A stretch of DNA of 64,000 bases from Tenacibaculum sp. 190524A02b (GCF_964036645.1 NZ_OZ038525.1:2440501-2504500), one strand, 5' to 3'. Shown: positions 51,827 to 61,734, numbered from the stretch's first letter. Notes: generated by a model from the sequence alone, not told the origin. Numbers and translations are program-made.

Positions 51827-54800
51827 ATGAGAAAACTGACACCCTTTTTACTAATGATATTTTTATTTTCAACCACTTGTAAATCTCAAGAAAATTATAG
51901 CGAGTTATGGAACAAGGTTCATCAATTTGAAATAGACAACCTTCCAAAATCTGCGTTGAAAATTGTTGATGAAATTTATAATAAAGCACAAAAAAGTAAC
52001 AACTCACCTCAACTTGTTAAGTCACTATTTTATAAAAGTAAGTTTTCATTAACGTTAGAAGAAGATGCTCAACTAAAAGTAATAAAACACTATCAAAAGC
52101 ATATTGCTAATTCAAAAACACCAACTAAAAATATACTAGAAAATATACTGGCTAATTTATACTGGCAATACTTTACTGAAAATAGATGGAAATTTTACAA
52201 CCGAACGCAAACCAACAAAAAAGTTGATAAAAACGATTTTAGAACTTGGGATTTGACCACGCTTTTTAATGAAATACATGTACATTACCAAAACTCATTA
52301 CAAAATACCAAACAGCTACAAAAAATAAGTATTCGTGAATTTGCAGATATTCTACAACTTTCAAAAGATGCTTTAAAATATCATCCTACTTTATTTGACT
52401 TTCTAGCGCAAAACACCCTTAGTTTTTACACCACTAATGAAACAAACATTACCAAACCTGCGTATCAATTTAAACTAAACAATCCAGCATATTTAGCAGC
52501 TATTGAAACGTTCTCTAAACTAAATATTACCACTAAAGACCAAACCTCTTTACAATTTAATGCTTTAAAAGTATATCAACAACTTTTACAATTTCATCTT
52601 CGTTCAAAAAATATAGATGCATTAACCAATATTGATTTACAACGTTTACAATTTGTCAATAAAAATGGAACCTTTAGTAATAAACAATCCTTATTATTAG
52701 AGGCTTTAGAAAAAGCTAAAAACAACTATAAAAAACACGAAGCATCTGGGTTATATGCCTATGAAATAGCCAAAATATATAATGAACAGGCAAATACCTA
52801 CAAGGCTATTAAAAATGAAGTTCATCAATTTAAAAACAAAGAAGCTTTAACCATCTGTAATACGGTTATTAAACAATTTCCTAAAAGTTTAGGCGCTAAA
52901 AAATGCACCAGTTTAAAGAATCAAATTACAACACCTACTTTAAACATTACCTCTGAAAAGCACTTACCTATAAATCAATATTCAAGAGCTTTAGTTTCTT
53001 ATAAAAACTTAAATAACCTGTACTTTTCTTTGTATAAAGTCACGCCATCTCAAATTGAAGAATTAGACAAATTATATACAGAAGAAAAACGTATTAATTT
53101 TATTCAAAAATTAACAAAATTAGAAAACTGGGAAAATAACTTAAAGAATGAAGGCGATTATCAAGTTCATACTACAGAAGTTGTTATTCCTAAATTAAAA
53201 ACAGGGAATTACTTAGTTGTTGCCACTACTAATAAAGATTTTTCCAAAGAAACAACTTTGGCTTTTGATGCTATTCAAATAACCAACATTGCTTTTATTA
53301 CCAATCATAAAAACACCAATAATTACCAAGTTGTAGATAGAAATACAGGAAAACCTTTAGCGGGTGCAAAAGTACACCTTAGTAATACTCCTAGACGCTA
53401 CGGTAAAAAGCTAGACAAACATTTTACCACCAATAAAAATGGTGAATTTACTTTTACACCTAACAAACAATATTATTCAGGCGTTGAAGCAAAAATTACA
53501 CATAATAAAGAAACGGCTATTTTTAAACGTTTTTATATAAACCCTAGATATAAAAATCATCATAACGAGCCAAAAGCACGTATTGAAACGTTTGTTTTTA
53601 CTGATAGAAGCATTTACAGACCTGGACAAACCATCCATTTTAAAGGAATTGCCATGAAAGCTCTTAAAAACAAATCAAATGTTGTTACTAATGAAACCGC
53701 TTACATTACATTGAAAGATGTAAATCATCAAATAATAAAAGAATTAAAATTAACTACTAATGAATTTGGTTCTTTCTCATCTACCTTTACCATTCCTAGT
53801 AATACGTTAACTGGGCAATTTTTAATAGAAACTGCTGTAAGTAGTGGTAGAAACTACACGTATATATCTGTTGAAGAATACAAAAGACCAAAATTTGCAA
53901 CCAGCTTTAAACCCATTACCGATGCTATACAGGTAAATGACCAAGTAAAAGTTACGGGTACTGCCAATTCGTTTTCTGGAATCAATATTACAGATGCAAA
54001 AGTTGTTTATAGAGTACATCGTAAAATAGAATATCCAAGATGGTGGTATTGGTACAGACCTCATTTTGTATCCGAGCCACAAGAAATTAAACAAGGAGAA
54101 ACCACAACCAATGATTCTGGAGTTTTTGAAATTGACTTTAAAGCACTGCCTGATGAAAGTGTTGCTAAAAAAGACTTGCCTGTTTTTACTTATGAAGTTA
54201 CTGCTGATGTTACGGATATTAATGGAGAAACAAGAAGTGCTACTACCACTATAAAAGTTGGGTATCATACGCTAATTGCCGATGTAACTTTACCTGAGTT
54301 GTTAAACAAAACCAATACAGAAAATACCATTACGGTAAACACCAAAAACTTAAATGGAGAAAAAGTAGCTTCAAAAGGCGTTTTAAAAGTCTACAAACTA
54401 CAAGCTCCTAATCGTATATTACGTAAACGCCCTTGGGCTTTTCCAGACTATCAAGCCATTCCTAAAAAACAATTTGAAAAACAATTTCCAAATGATGCCT
54501 ATACTGATGAAGACAAAGTTACTAATTGGAAAAAAGGAAAACTTGTTTTTGAAACCAATGTAAATACGGACACTCAAAAGGAAATTAACCTTAAAAACAT
54601 TCAAAAATGGGCATCTGGTCAATACATTTGTGTTTTTGAAACGAAAGATACATACGGACAAAAAGTAACAGGAAGACAGTTTTTTGAAGTCTTTTCAGCT
54701 AAAGACAAATCACCTGCGGACAACAAATTAATCAATGTTTCTTTAGACAAACCAACCTACAAAGTTGGAGAAAAAGCAACGGTAACCGTAAGTACTCATT

Positions 54801-57800
54801 CAAAAAATATAACGGTAATGCTTTTTATAGAAAAAAAACACAAAACAGTTGAAAGGTATTACATACATTTAAATAAAAGTCATAAAAAAATAAGCATTCC
54901 CATTTCTCAAAATGATTTAGGCGGATTTAGCGTACAATGGTATTTTGTAAATTACAATGCTTTTGATAAAGGAAGTTTAGCGGTAAATGTTCCATATCCT
55001 AAAACAGAATTAGAAATTACTACCAATACTTTAAGAGACAAATTACAACCAGGCACACATCAAACATGGAGCTTTACGGTAAAAGGGCCTAAAAAAGATG
55101 CAGTAGCTGCTGAGTTATTAGCCGGTATGTATGATGCCTCTTTAGATGCATTTAAACAACACGATTGGTACTTCTCTCCTATTCAAAAACCTAGGTATCG
55201 TAGTTATAACAATGCAGAAGCTAATGTTAGTTTTGGTAACAATAGTTTTAAAATACAGAACCTTCCTTACGCTGGAAATTCTTATTTTCAATCTTACCAA
55301 CCAAATGCACAATTTAACTGGTTTGGATTCAGCTTTAATAAAAATAGATGGACTAATCAACAATACATCCGTAACTTAAAAATACAACGAACAAAATTCG
55401 ACGGTACGTTTACAGGTATTGTTGAAAATATAAATGGTACCCCTCTACCTTTTGTTAATATATATATTAAAGGAACAAAATTTGGGACAACTACTGATAT
55501 TAATGGGAAATTCACCCTAAAAGCTAATAGTGGAGACACTATCAGCATTAGTTTCGTTGGTTATAAATCAATAGAAAAAACAATTACAAACTTTAATGAT
55601 ACTGTAATTATTTTAGAAGAAACTACCAATTCATTAAACGAAGTTGTTATTAGAGGTAATGCTAGTCTGAGAAGAAAATCATCCATTACTGGTAGTGCTA
55701 CTACTATGAGTGATGAAGTTATAAATAACGAATCAGTTGTTGCTGAAGGTGCAATGGCTAATGATAATTCAGATGGAAAATTAGGACTTTTTGATTCATC
55801 CGATATACCTGCTAAAAAAGAAACCGATTTACAAAATGTAAAAGCTAGAAAAAACTTACAAGAAACGGCATTTTTCTATCCGCATTTAACAACAGATAAA
55901 AACGGGAACGTTACTTTTAATTTTACGGTTCCAGAAGCGTTAACCAAATGGAAATTGCAATTGTTAGCACATACAAAAGAATTACACTCGGCCACCAAAA
56001 CATTGGAAACTGTTACTCAAAAAGAATTAATGGTAACACCTAATGCACCACGTTTCCTTCGTCATGGTGATAAACTTACGTTAAGTGCTAAAATTTCTAA
56101 TCTTTCGACTGCCAATTTAGAAGGTGTTGCACAACTTATTTTAACCAATCCTATTACTGGGAAAAATATAGATATATTGAATGATTCTAGTGCAAAGAAC
56201 TCTTTTACTGTAGCTAAAAATGGAAATACATCAGTTTCATGGAACCTAAAAGTTCCTGAAACATTAGATGCGGTTCAATATAAAATAGTAGCCAAAGCTG
56301 GTGATTTTTCTGATGGTGAGCAAAATGCGTTACCAGTACTTACCAATAGAATGTTAGTGACTGAAACGTTACCTATGTGGATTCGTAGTAAAGAAACTAA
56401 GACTTTTGCACTGGATAAACTAAAAAATACTACTTCCAAAACACTACGTAATCATAAATTAACCTTAGAAGTTACTTCCAACCCTGCTTGGTATGCTGTA
56501 CAAGCTTTGCCTTATTTAATGGAGTATCCTCACGAATGTAGCGAACAAATTTTTGCGCGTTACTATGCAAATAGTTTAGCTAGTTATATTGCAAATTCTA
56601 ACCCAAGAATACAAGAAGTATTCAAACAATGGAAATCTTCAGAAGCATTATTAAGTAACTTAGAAAAAAATCAAGAATTAAAATCATTAATCATTCAGGA
56701 AACACCTTGGTTACGTGAAGCACAATCTGAATCTGAGCAAAAGAAACGTATTGCTTTGTTATTTGACTTGAATAAATTAAGCAACGAAAAACAAGGTGCT
56801 ATTCAAAAGTTAAAACAATTACAAATGAGTAATGGTGGGTTTCCTTGGTTTAAAGGAAGTACCTATCCAAATAGCTATATTACTTTACATGTTGCTAGTG
56901 GTTTTGGACATTTACAACTGCTTGGAGTTACTAATTTAGATGATAATGCAAAAACCATTGTAAATAAAGCTATTCAATTTTTAGATGCTGAAATTGCAGA
57001 AACTCATAGAAAATTATTGGAACAGGCTAATAGAATTAAAGAGAAAGATGGTGAAGCTAAAGCTGCTAAGTATCTTGCTGAAAAGCATATCAACAACTTT
57101 GAGTTACAATACTTATACATGCGTAGTTTTTATAGTAAGATACCTACCAATAATAAAACCGAACAAAGTATTGCTTATTTCAAAAAACAAGCAGCAACGT
57201 ATTGGAAAGAGTTTGGATTGTATAGCAAAGGATTGATTGCTTTAATACAACATAGAGCGGGTGATAAAACCAATGCTAACAAAATTCTAAAATCATTAAA
57301 AGAAAACAGCATTACTTCAGAAGAGTTGGGTATGTATTGGAAAAGCAACCAACCAAGCTGGAACTGGTATCAATCTCCTATTGAAACACAGGCTTTATTA
57401 ATAGAAGCTTTTACTGAAATTGAAAACGATATTAAAACTATTGATAACCTAAAGATATGGTTATTAAAAAATAAGCAAGTCAATCAATGGAAAACCACCA
57501 AAGCTACTACTGAAGCTGTATACGCTTTGCTATTACAAGGTAGTGACTGGTTATCTGTTTCTGATTTAGTTGATGTAAAAGTAGGTAATCAAACCATTGA
57601 TCCTACAAAAAATCCTGAAATGAAAGCGGAAGCAGGTACTGGATATTTTAAAACTTCTTGGAATACTTCTGAAATAACACCTGCTATGGGAACAGTAACC
57701 TTAACTGCTAAGAATAATTCTATTGCTTGGGGTGGTTTGTACTGGCAGTATTTTGAAGATTTAGATAAAATTACTTCTTCTGAAACACCTTTACAACTTA

Positions 57801-58207
57801 AAAAGAAATTATTTAAAAAAGTAAATTCAGATACTGGTAAAAAACTACTTGAAGTTACCAATACTACTGATTTAAAAGTAGGTGATTTACTTACCGTAAG
57901 AATAGAACTTCGTGCTGATAGAACTATGGAATTTATACATATGAAAGATATGCGTGCCAGTGGTGTTGAACCTGTTACTATATTATCAGAATACAAATGG
58001 CAAGATGGTTTAGGGTATTATGAAAGTACTAAAGATGCTTCTACCAACTTCTTTTTTGATAGATTACCAAAAGGCGTTTATGTTTTTGAATATGATGTTC
58101 GTGTAAATAATGCTGGTGATTTTAGTAATGGTATTACCACTATTCAAAGTATGTATGCCCCAGAATTTACAAGTCATTCAAAAGGTATTCGTATTAGAGT
58201 TAAGTAA
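51827..58207 (+). CDS. Alpha-2-macroglobulin-family protein with thioester motif and inserted CarboxypepD_reg-like domain
   Basis: A 2126-aa exported protein, probably a lipoprotein (LFSTTC at residue 18). Residues about 1-420 are helical/TPR-like. Macroglobulin (MG) beta domains follow, including the bait-like middle with VFTDRSIYRPGQTIHFKG. An insertion at about 1191-1276 is a CarboxypepD_reg-like domain (VENINGTPLPFVNIYIKGTK and FVGYKSIEK) ending LNEVVIRG, as in SusC N-termini. The A2M domain follows (ETAFFYPHLTTDKNGNVTF), then YPHECSEQ with the thioester Cys1571 (CxEQ), and the alpha-helical TED and C-terminal MG domains. Likely traps proteases at the cell surface or in the periplasm. It is transcribed alone; a PbpC partner is not adjacent. 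Confidence 0.93.
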   Translation: MRKLTPFLLMIFLFSTTCKSQENYSELWNKVHQFEIDNLPKSALKIVDEIYNKAQKSNNSPQLVKSLFYKSKFSLTLEEDAQLKVIKHYQKHIANSKTPTKNILENILANLYWQYFTENRWKFYNRTQTNKKVDKNDFRTWDLTTLFNEIHVHYQNSLQNTKQLQKISIREFADILQLSKDALKYHPTLFDFLAQNTLSFYTTNETNITKPAYQFKLNNPAYLAAIETFSKLNITTKDQTSLQFNALKVYQQLLQFHLRSKNIDALTNIDLQRLQFVNKNGTFSNKQSLLLEALEKAKNNYKKHEASGLYAYEIAKIYNEQANTYKAIKNEVHQFKNKEALTICNTVIKQFPKSLGAKKCTSLKNQITTPTLNITSEKHLPINQYSRALVSYKNLNNLYFSLYKVTPSQIEELDKLYTEEKRINFIQKLTKLENWENNLKNEGDYQVHTTEVVIPKLKTGNYLVVATTNKDFSKETTLAFDAIQITNIAFITNHKNTNNYQVVDRNTGKPLAGAKVHLSNTPRRYGKKLDKHFTTNKNGEFTFTPNKQYYSGVEAKITHNKETAIFKRFYINPRYKNHHNEPKARIETFVFTDRSIYRPGQTIHFKGIAMKALKNKSNVVTNETAYITLKDVNHQIIKELKLTTNEFGSFSSTFTIPSNTLTGQFLIETAVSSGRNYTYISVEEYKRPKFATSFKPITDAIQVNDQVKVTGTANSFSGINITDAKVVYRVHRKIEYPRWWYWYRPHFVSEPQEIKQGETTTNDSGVFEIDFKALPDESVAKKDLPVFTYEVTADVTDINGETRSATTTIKVGYHTLIADVTLPELLNKTNTENTITVNTKNLNGEKVASKGVLKVYKLQAPNRILRKRPWAFPDYQAIPKKQFEKQFPNDAYTDEDKVTNWKKGKLVFETNVNTDTQKEINLKNIQKWASGQYICVFETKDTYGQKVTGRQFFEVFSAKDKSPADNKLINVSLDKPTYKVGEKATVTVSTHSKNITVMLFIEKKHKTVERYYIHLNKSHKKISIPISQNDLGGFSVQWYFVNYNAFDKGSLAVNVPYPKTELEITTNTLRDKLQPGTHQTWSFTVKGPKKDAVAAELLAGMYDASLDAFKQHDWYFSPIQKPRYRSYNNAEANVSFGNNSFKIQNLPYAGNSYFQSYQPNAQFNWFGFSFNKNRWTNQQYIRNLKIQRTKFDGTFTGIVENINGTPLPFVNIYIKGTKFGTTTDINGKFTLKANSGDTISISFVGYKSIEKTITNFNDTVIILEETTNSLNEVVIRGNASLRRKSSITGSATTMSDEVINNESVVAEGAMANDNSDGKLGLFDSSDIPAKKETDLQNVKARKNLQETAFFYPHLTTDKNGNVTFNFTVPEALTKWKLQLLAHTKELHSATKTLETVTQKELMVTPNAPRFLRHGDKLTLSAKISNLSTANLEGVAQLILTNPITGKNIDILNDSSAKNSFTVAKNGNTSVSWNLKVPETLDAVQYKIVAKAGDFSDGEQNALPVLTNRMLVTETLPMWIRSKETKTFALDKLKNTTSKTLRNHKLTLEVTSNPAWYAVQALPYLMEYPHECSEQIFARYYANSLASYIANSNPRIQEVFKQWKSSEALLSNLEKNQELKSLIIQETPWLREAQSESEQKKRIALLFDLNKLSNEKQGAIQKLKQLQMSNGGFPWFKGSTYPNSYITLHVASGFGHLQLLGVTNLDDNAKTIVNKAIQFLDAEIAETHRKLLEQANRIKEKDGEAKAAKYLAEKHINNFELQYLYMRSFYSKIPTNNKTEQSIAYFKKQAATYWKEFGLYSKGLIALIQHRAGDKTNANKILKSLKENSITSEELGMYWKSNQPSWNWYQSPIETQALLIEAFTEIENDIKTIDNLKIWLLKNKQVNQWKTTKATTEAVYALLLQGSDWLSVSDLVDVKVGNQTIDPTKNPEMKAEAGTGYFKTSWNTSEITPAMGTVTLTAKNNSIAWGGLYWQYFEDLDKITSSETPLQLKKKLFKKVNSDTGKKLLEVTNTTDLKVGDLLTVRIELRADRTMEFIHMKDMRASGVEPVTILSEYKWQDGLGYYESTKDASTNFFFDRLPKGVYVFEYDVRVNNAGDFSNGITTIQSMYAPEFTSHSKGIRIRVK

Positions 58208-58272
58208 AGAATTTTATTTGTTTTTTTGACAGCATACTAAAACATAAAAACAATTGTTTATAGCTAAATACA

Positions 58273-58303
58273 ACTAATACTAAACTAGTATTAGTTATAT
58301 TTG
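58273..58303 (+). promoter_or_regulatory. Promoter with 23-bp inverted-repeat operator
   Basis: ACTAATACTA-AAC-TAGTATTAGT (58273-58295) is a perfect 10-bp inverted repeat abutting the -7 box TATATTTG (58296-58303), 48 bases upstream of the ATG at 58352. A regulator bound here would cover the space between -33 and -7. Half of this element recurs at 51694-51707. Confidence 0.55.
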
Positions 58304-58351
58304 GCATATAATTTGCCTAAAAAGAGGTTAAACAATTAAAATTTTTTAATT

Positions 58352-58849
58352 ATGAGAAAACTATTTTTATTCATTGGCTTTTTAACATTATCAGTTTTAA
58401 CAGCTAATGCACAAGAAATCTCAGACAATGCCATTGGTATCCGTATTGGAGACAATAATGGATTTGGTGGAGAAATTTCGTACCAACGTAAATTAGGTAG
58501 TGCTAATCGTTTAGAAGTAGATCTAGGAATTAGAAGCAATAGTAACTTTAGTGCTTTTAAAGCTACAGGGTTGTACGAATGGGTATGGCAACTAGAAGAT
58601 CGTTTTAATTGGTACGCTGGTGTTGGTGGTGGTTTTGGTAGTTGGAAAACCAAAGCAAAAACAGTTGGTGGTTTAACTATTGAAAGTTCAAGTAGTACTG
58701 CCTTATTTGCTGCTGGTGTTATTGGTGTGGAATATAACTTTGATATTCCTTTATTAATTTCATTAGACTATCGCCCTGAGATTGGTTTTAATGATACTTA
58801 TGATGGGTTTAACTCAGACTTCGGATTAAGTGTTCGTTATCAGTTTTAA
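58352..58849 (+). CDS. Small outer-membrane beta-barrel protein
   Basis: A 165-aa protein with signal peptide MRKLFLFIGFLTLSVLTANAQ and an eight-stranded-type barrel: alternating strands such as GFGGEISYQRKLGSANRLEV, ALYEWVWQL-like WVWQLEDRFNWYAGVGGGFG and the C-terminal FGLSVRYQF with terminal Phe. It resembles OMP_b-brl/OmpW-like small porins common in flavobacteria. It is monocistronic, from the operator-bearing promoter to the terminator at 58915-58946. Function unknown. Confidence 0.85.
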   Translation: MRKLFLFIGFLTLSVLTANAQEISDNAIGIRIGDNNGFGGEISYQRKLGSANRLEVDLGIRSNSNFSAFKATGLYEWVWQLEDRFNWYAGVGGGFGSWKTKAKTVGGLTIESSSSTALFAAGVIGVEYNFDIPLLISLDYRPEIGFNDTYDGFNSDFGLSVRYQF

Positions 58850-58914
58850 AAACTCCAACTTGTCAATCTAATTTCCCATATTACATAAAATTTAGATAAC
58901 AAGCTAACTATATT

Positions 58915-58946
58915 GAAAACCTTCAAATTAAGTTTTGAAGGTTTTC
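58915..58946 (+). terminator. Terminator of the barrel gene
   Basis: Arms GAAAACCTTCAAA and TTTGAAGGTTTTC with a 6-base loop; T-rich downstream. Confidence 0.75.
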
Positions 58947-59015
58947 TTAGTTTTATATTTTAAAAATCTTCTCTGTAATTTCAATATAAAATTAAAATCT
59001 CTATGTTTTAAGCAT

Positions 59016-59089
59016 AAAAAAAACCCACTCAAAATTGAGTGGGAAAATTGCTATGAAAAAGAAAAAGTATCTAGGACGTCTCCTAGACA
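59016..59089 (-). ncRNA. Candidate small regulatory RNA, about 75 nt
   Basis: The 428 bases between 58849 and 59278 hold no convincing protein gene. On the minus strand a perfect housekeeping promoter (59093-59122) is followed at its expected start by an 11-bp hairpin (59066-59091: AGTGTCTAGGA, GACG loop, TCCTAGATACT), then a linker of about 22 bases containing UUUUUCUUUUUCAUAGC, then a Rho-independent terminator (CCCACTCAA/TTGAGTGGG, 2-base loop, T8; 59016-59043). The A-rich side of the terminator lies on the plus strand, so it acts only leftward. The linker UUUUUCAU would pair with AUGAAAAA starts, common in this genome; targets are otherwise unknown. Confidence 0.65.
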
Positions 59090-59092
59090 CTA

Positions 59093-59122
59093 CAAATATA
59101 TAAAACTTCTGATTAAATACAA
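59093..59122 (-). promoter_or_regulatory. Perfect Bacteroidota promoter of the candidate sRNA
   Basis: Read leftward TTG (59120-59122), exactly 19 bases, TATATTTG (59093-59100). Matches the consensus TTG-N19-TAnnTTTG in every defined position, one of the best promoters in the window, and no gene but the RNA lies downstream before a terminator. Confidence 0.7.
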
Positions 59123-59277
59123 TATATTTATGGGAAATTTTTAGACTATAATTTTAACTATTTTTATCCTTACTTATAAACATAGGTTAAACCATATTTT
59201 TAATTAGAGGTTTTCACATACTTCTATCTAAATATTATATAAATTTACTTTCATTATAAACCTTAACAAACTAGTCT

Positions 59278-60564
59278 ATGACTAAAAGTTTTATTAAATC
59301 TTTTTTTATTGGTTTAGCCATATTGTCTTTTTTATCAATCCCTTTTATACATAATTACTTTCCAAAGCTTAAAGACTGGAAACCATACAAACAACATTAC
59401 AAAAAATATCACAATATAGTTAACAAGTCTATTTCAGATAGACAGCTTTTATTTGAAAAGCTAGAGCAAAATAAACTAACTAAATATGATTTTTTAATTA
59501 AAGCTCGAGGTATTGAAAAAACTGAAAAAATAGAGCTAAAAAAATATCATAAAAAAAGAAAGCTTTTAAAAAAAGAATATTCTTTTCTGGGTTACACGTC
59601 TTTCAGATATTTTCTTTATGCTGTTGGTCTACCAATATTTAGTTTAGGAATATCTGTTTTTATACTTATTTTAATTCATAGTCCTCCTTTATCTAAAAAA
59701 ATCAAAAAAATATATTCAATAATAAACTATAGCTTTATTTATGTATCCTCATACTGGGTTTTGCACTCTTTCTTAACCAGAACAGACTTCCCTAAAATGT
59801 TTTATGGAACTAGTATTGTAATCGTATCATTATTAACAACAATAGCTACTTATAGTTTAACTATATTCTTTTCTAGAAGAAAATCTAGAAATGAAAAACG
59901 ATACAATATAGCTCTAGATACAATTGAAAATTTGAAAAAAGAAGTATTCACCAAACAAAAAGAAGAAAGAGAAAAAGAACGTCAACGGATCTCTGAAGAA
60001 TTACACGATGGTGTATTGGGTAAACTATTTGGGACTCGTTTAGGACTCGGTTTTTTAAATATTCCTGAGGAAACTGACAAGGAAAAATACCAACAGTTTT
60101 TAGATGAACTCCAAGAAGTTGAAAAGGAAATTCGTGAGGTGTCTCATAAATTAAGTGCAAACTTAGATGGTTCTAATATTGGTTTTGAAGGTATTGTTTC
60201 GCAATTAGTAAAAGATAAAAGTAAACTGGGTAATTTTGAATACTCCATAAATACAGATACTACTATTGACTGGAATTCTGTTAATGAAGTAAACCGTGTA
60301 AACTTATACCGAATTATTCAAGAAGCCTTGCAAAATATTATTAAACATGCAAAAGCTAGCCATTTAACCCTTGCTTTTTCTAAACAAAACGGACATATTC
60401 TAATTTCTATAGAGGATAATGGTGTTGGTTTTAACACGGCTAAAAACAGGAACGGAATTGGTATTAATAATATTAAGTCTAGAGTAAAAAGGTTAAAAGC
60501 GACTCTAGAGCTAGATTCTTCACCTAATAATGGAACTTCTTTAGTTATTAAAAACCTTATTTAA
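59278..60564 (+). CDS. NarL/LiaS-type sensor histidine kinase, first of a tandem pair
   Basis: A 428-aa kinase. N-terminal sensor with membrane segments near residues 8-25, 108-135 and about 145-200 (several hydrophobic stretches), with a basic region of about 80 residues outside. Coiled linker, then HisKA_3 (RQRISEELHDGVLGKLFGTR, phosphoacceptor His in ELHDG) and HATPase_c (RIIQEALQNIIKHAKA, SIEDNGVGFN, GIGINNIKSRVK). Its catalytic half is nearly identical to that of the next gene. No response regulator is adjacent; a NarL/FixJ-type partner must be elsewhere. Confidence 0.93.
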   Translation: MTKSFIKSFFIGLAILSFLSIPFIHNYFPKLKDWKPYKQHYKKYHNIVNKSISDRQLLFEKLEQNKLTKYDFLIKARGIEKTEKIELKKYHKKRKLLKKEYSFLGYTSFRYFLYAVGLPIFSLGISVFILILIHSPPLSKKIKKIYSIINYSFIYVSSYWVLHSFLTRTDFPKMFYGTSIVIVSLLTTIATYSLTIFFSRRKSRNEKRYNIALDTIENLKKEVFTKQKEEREKERQRISEELHDGVLGKLFGTRLGLGFLNIPEETDKEKYQQFLDELQEVEKEIREVSHKLSANLDGSNIGFEGIVSQLVKDKSKLGNFEYSINTDTTIDWNSVNEVNRVNLYRIIQEALQNIIKHAKASHLTLAFSKQNGHILISIEDNGVGFNTAKNRNGIGINNIKSRVKRLKATLELDSSPNNGTSLVIKNLI

Positions 60565-60604
60565 TTATCAAAACAGCTTCCTAAACATAAAACTGAACAC
60601 TTAA

Positions 60605-61684
60605 ATGAAAAAAAAATTATACAAACTATTATTAATCTCAATTACACTACTCTTTGTTATAGCTCCTTATATTCATATTTTTTTAGATAAAAAAAGTAAA
60701 GTGAAAATTTTTGGTTTCAAAAATGCGAGATACTTTATGTATGCTATTGGCACACCTTTATCTCTATTCCTTTGTTCTCTATTTTTGTTAATGGCTACTA
60801 AACATATTAAAGAAAAATATAACAAATCTTTTTACTCTACTGTTTCCTTTTTATTTACATGGAGTTGTTTTTTTCAATTTATTTGGATTTTTTGGGATAG
60901 ACAAGATTTACCTAAACCTACTTATTACTTTAGTATTGTAATTTTAAGCGTAATTATATCTAAAGTATTTATACAATTTTTACACAAAAGAAAAAGCGCC
61001 CTTGATATAGCAAAAAGCACCATCCAACAACTAGAACAAGAAGTATTCACTAAACAAAAAGAAGAAAGAGAAAAAGAACGTCAGCGAATTTCTGAAGAGT
61101 TACACGATGGCGTGCTTGGCAAACTGTTTGGTACTCGTTTAGGTCTTGGTTTTTTAAATATTCCTGAGGAAGCTGACAAGGAAAAATACCAACAGTTTTT
61201 AGATGAACTCCAAGAAGTTGAAAAGGAAATTCGTGAAGTTTCTCATAAATTAAGTGCAAACTTAGATGGTTCCGATATTGGTTTTGAAGGTATTGTTACT
61301 CAATTAGTAAAAGATAAAAGCAAGCTTGGCAATTTTGAATATACCCTAAACACTGATGTTACGATTAACTGGAGTTCTGTTAATGAAGTAAACCGTGTAA
61401 ACTTATACCGAATTATTCAAGAAGCCTTGCAAAATATTATTAAACATGCCAAAGCTAACCATGTAACCCTCACTTTTTCTACACAAAACGGACATATTTT
61501 AATTTCTATAGAGGATAATGGTGTTGGTTTTAACACTTCTAAAAACAGGAACGGAATTGGTATTAATAATATTAAGTCTAGAGTAAAAAGGTTAAACGCT
61601 ACTATGGAATTGGTTTCTTCTCCTAAAAATGGAACTACTATACAGATTAAAATGCCTTATATGATAAAGGAATTTGTTGGTTAA
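60605..61684 (+). CDS. NarL/LiaS-type sensor histidine kinase, second of a tandem pair
   Basis: A 359-aa kinase 40 bases after its paralogue. The sensor is shorter (lacking the first copy's extra basic region) and only RYFMYAIGTP recalls the other. From KQKEERE onward the catalytic half repeats the first copy with only a few substitutions (EADKEKYQQF, ANLDGSDIGF, HVTLTF) at both protein and DNA level, pointing to recent duplication or gene conversion of the kinase module while sensors diverged. HisKA_3 His and HATPase motifs are intact. The two proteins may share one response regulator or form heterodimers. Confidence 0.92.
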   Translation: MKKKLYKLLLISITLLFVIAPYIHIFLDKKSKVKIFGFKNARYFMYAIGTPLSLFLCSLFLLMATKHIKEKYNKSFYSTVSFLFTWSCFFQFIWIFWDRQDLPKPTYYFSIVILSVIISKVFIQFLHKRKSALDIAKSTIQQLEQEVFTKQKEEREKERQRISEELHDGVLGKLFGTRLGLGFLNIPEEADKEKYQQFLDELQEVEKEIREVSHKLSANLDGSDIGFEGIVTQLVKDKSKLGNFEYTLNTDVTINWSSVNEVNRVNLYRIIQEALQNIIKHAKANHVTLTFSTQNGHILISIEDNGVGFNTSKNRNGIGINNIKSRVKRLNATMELVSSPKNGTTIQIKMPYMIKEFVG

Positions 61685-61734
61685 GTTCAGTACTTAGCCT
61701 TGAACTATTAGCTTTTGGATTTTTGAAAAATAGA

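Noticed and set aside
53822..54268. Leftward 148-codon frame inside the macroglobulin gene
   Set aside because: It is antisense to a continuous, domain-bearing coding frame and shows Ser/Phe/Asn-rich shadow composition.
58935..59144. Rightward 69-codon frame over the sRNA locus
   Set aside because: It spans two hairpins and a terminator, is AT-driven Lys/Phe-rich sequence and has no start context.
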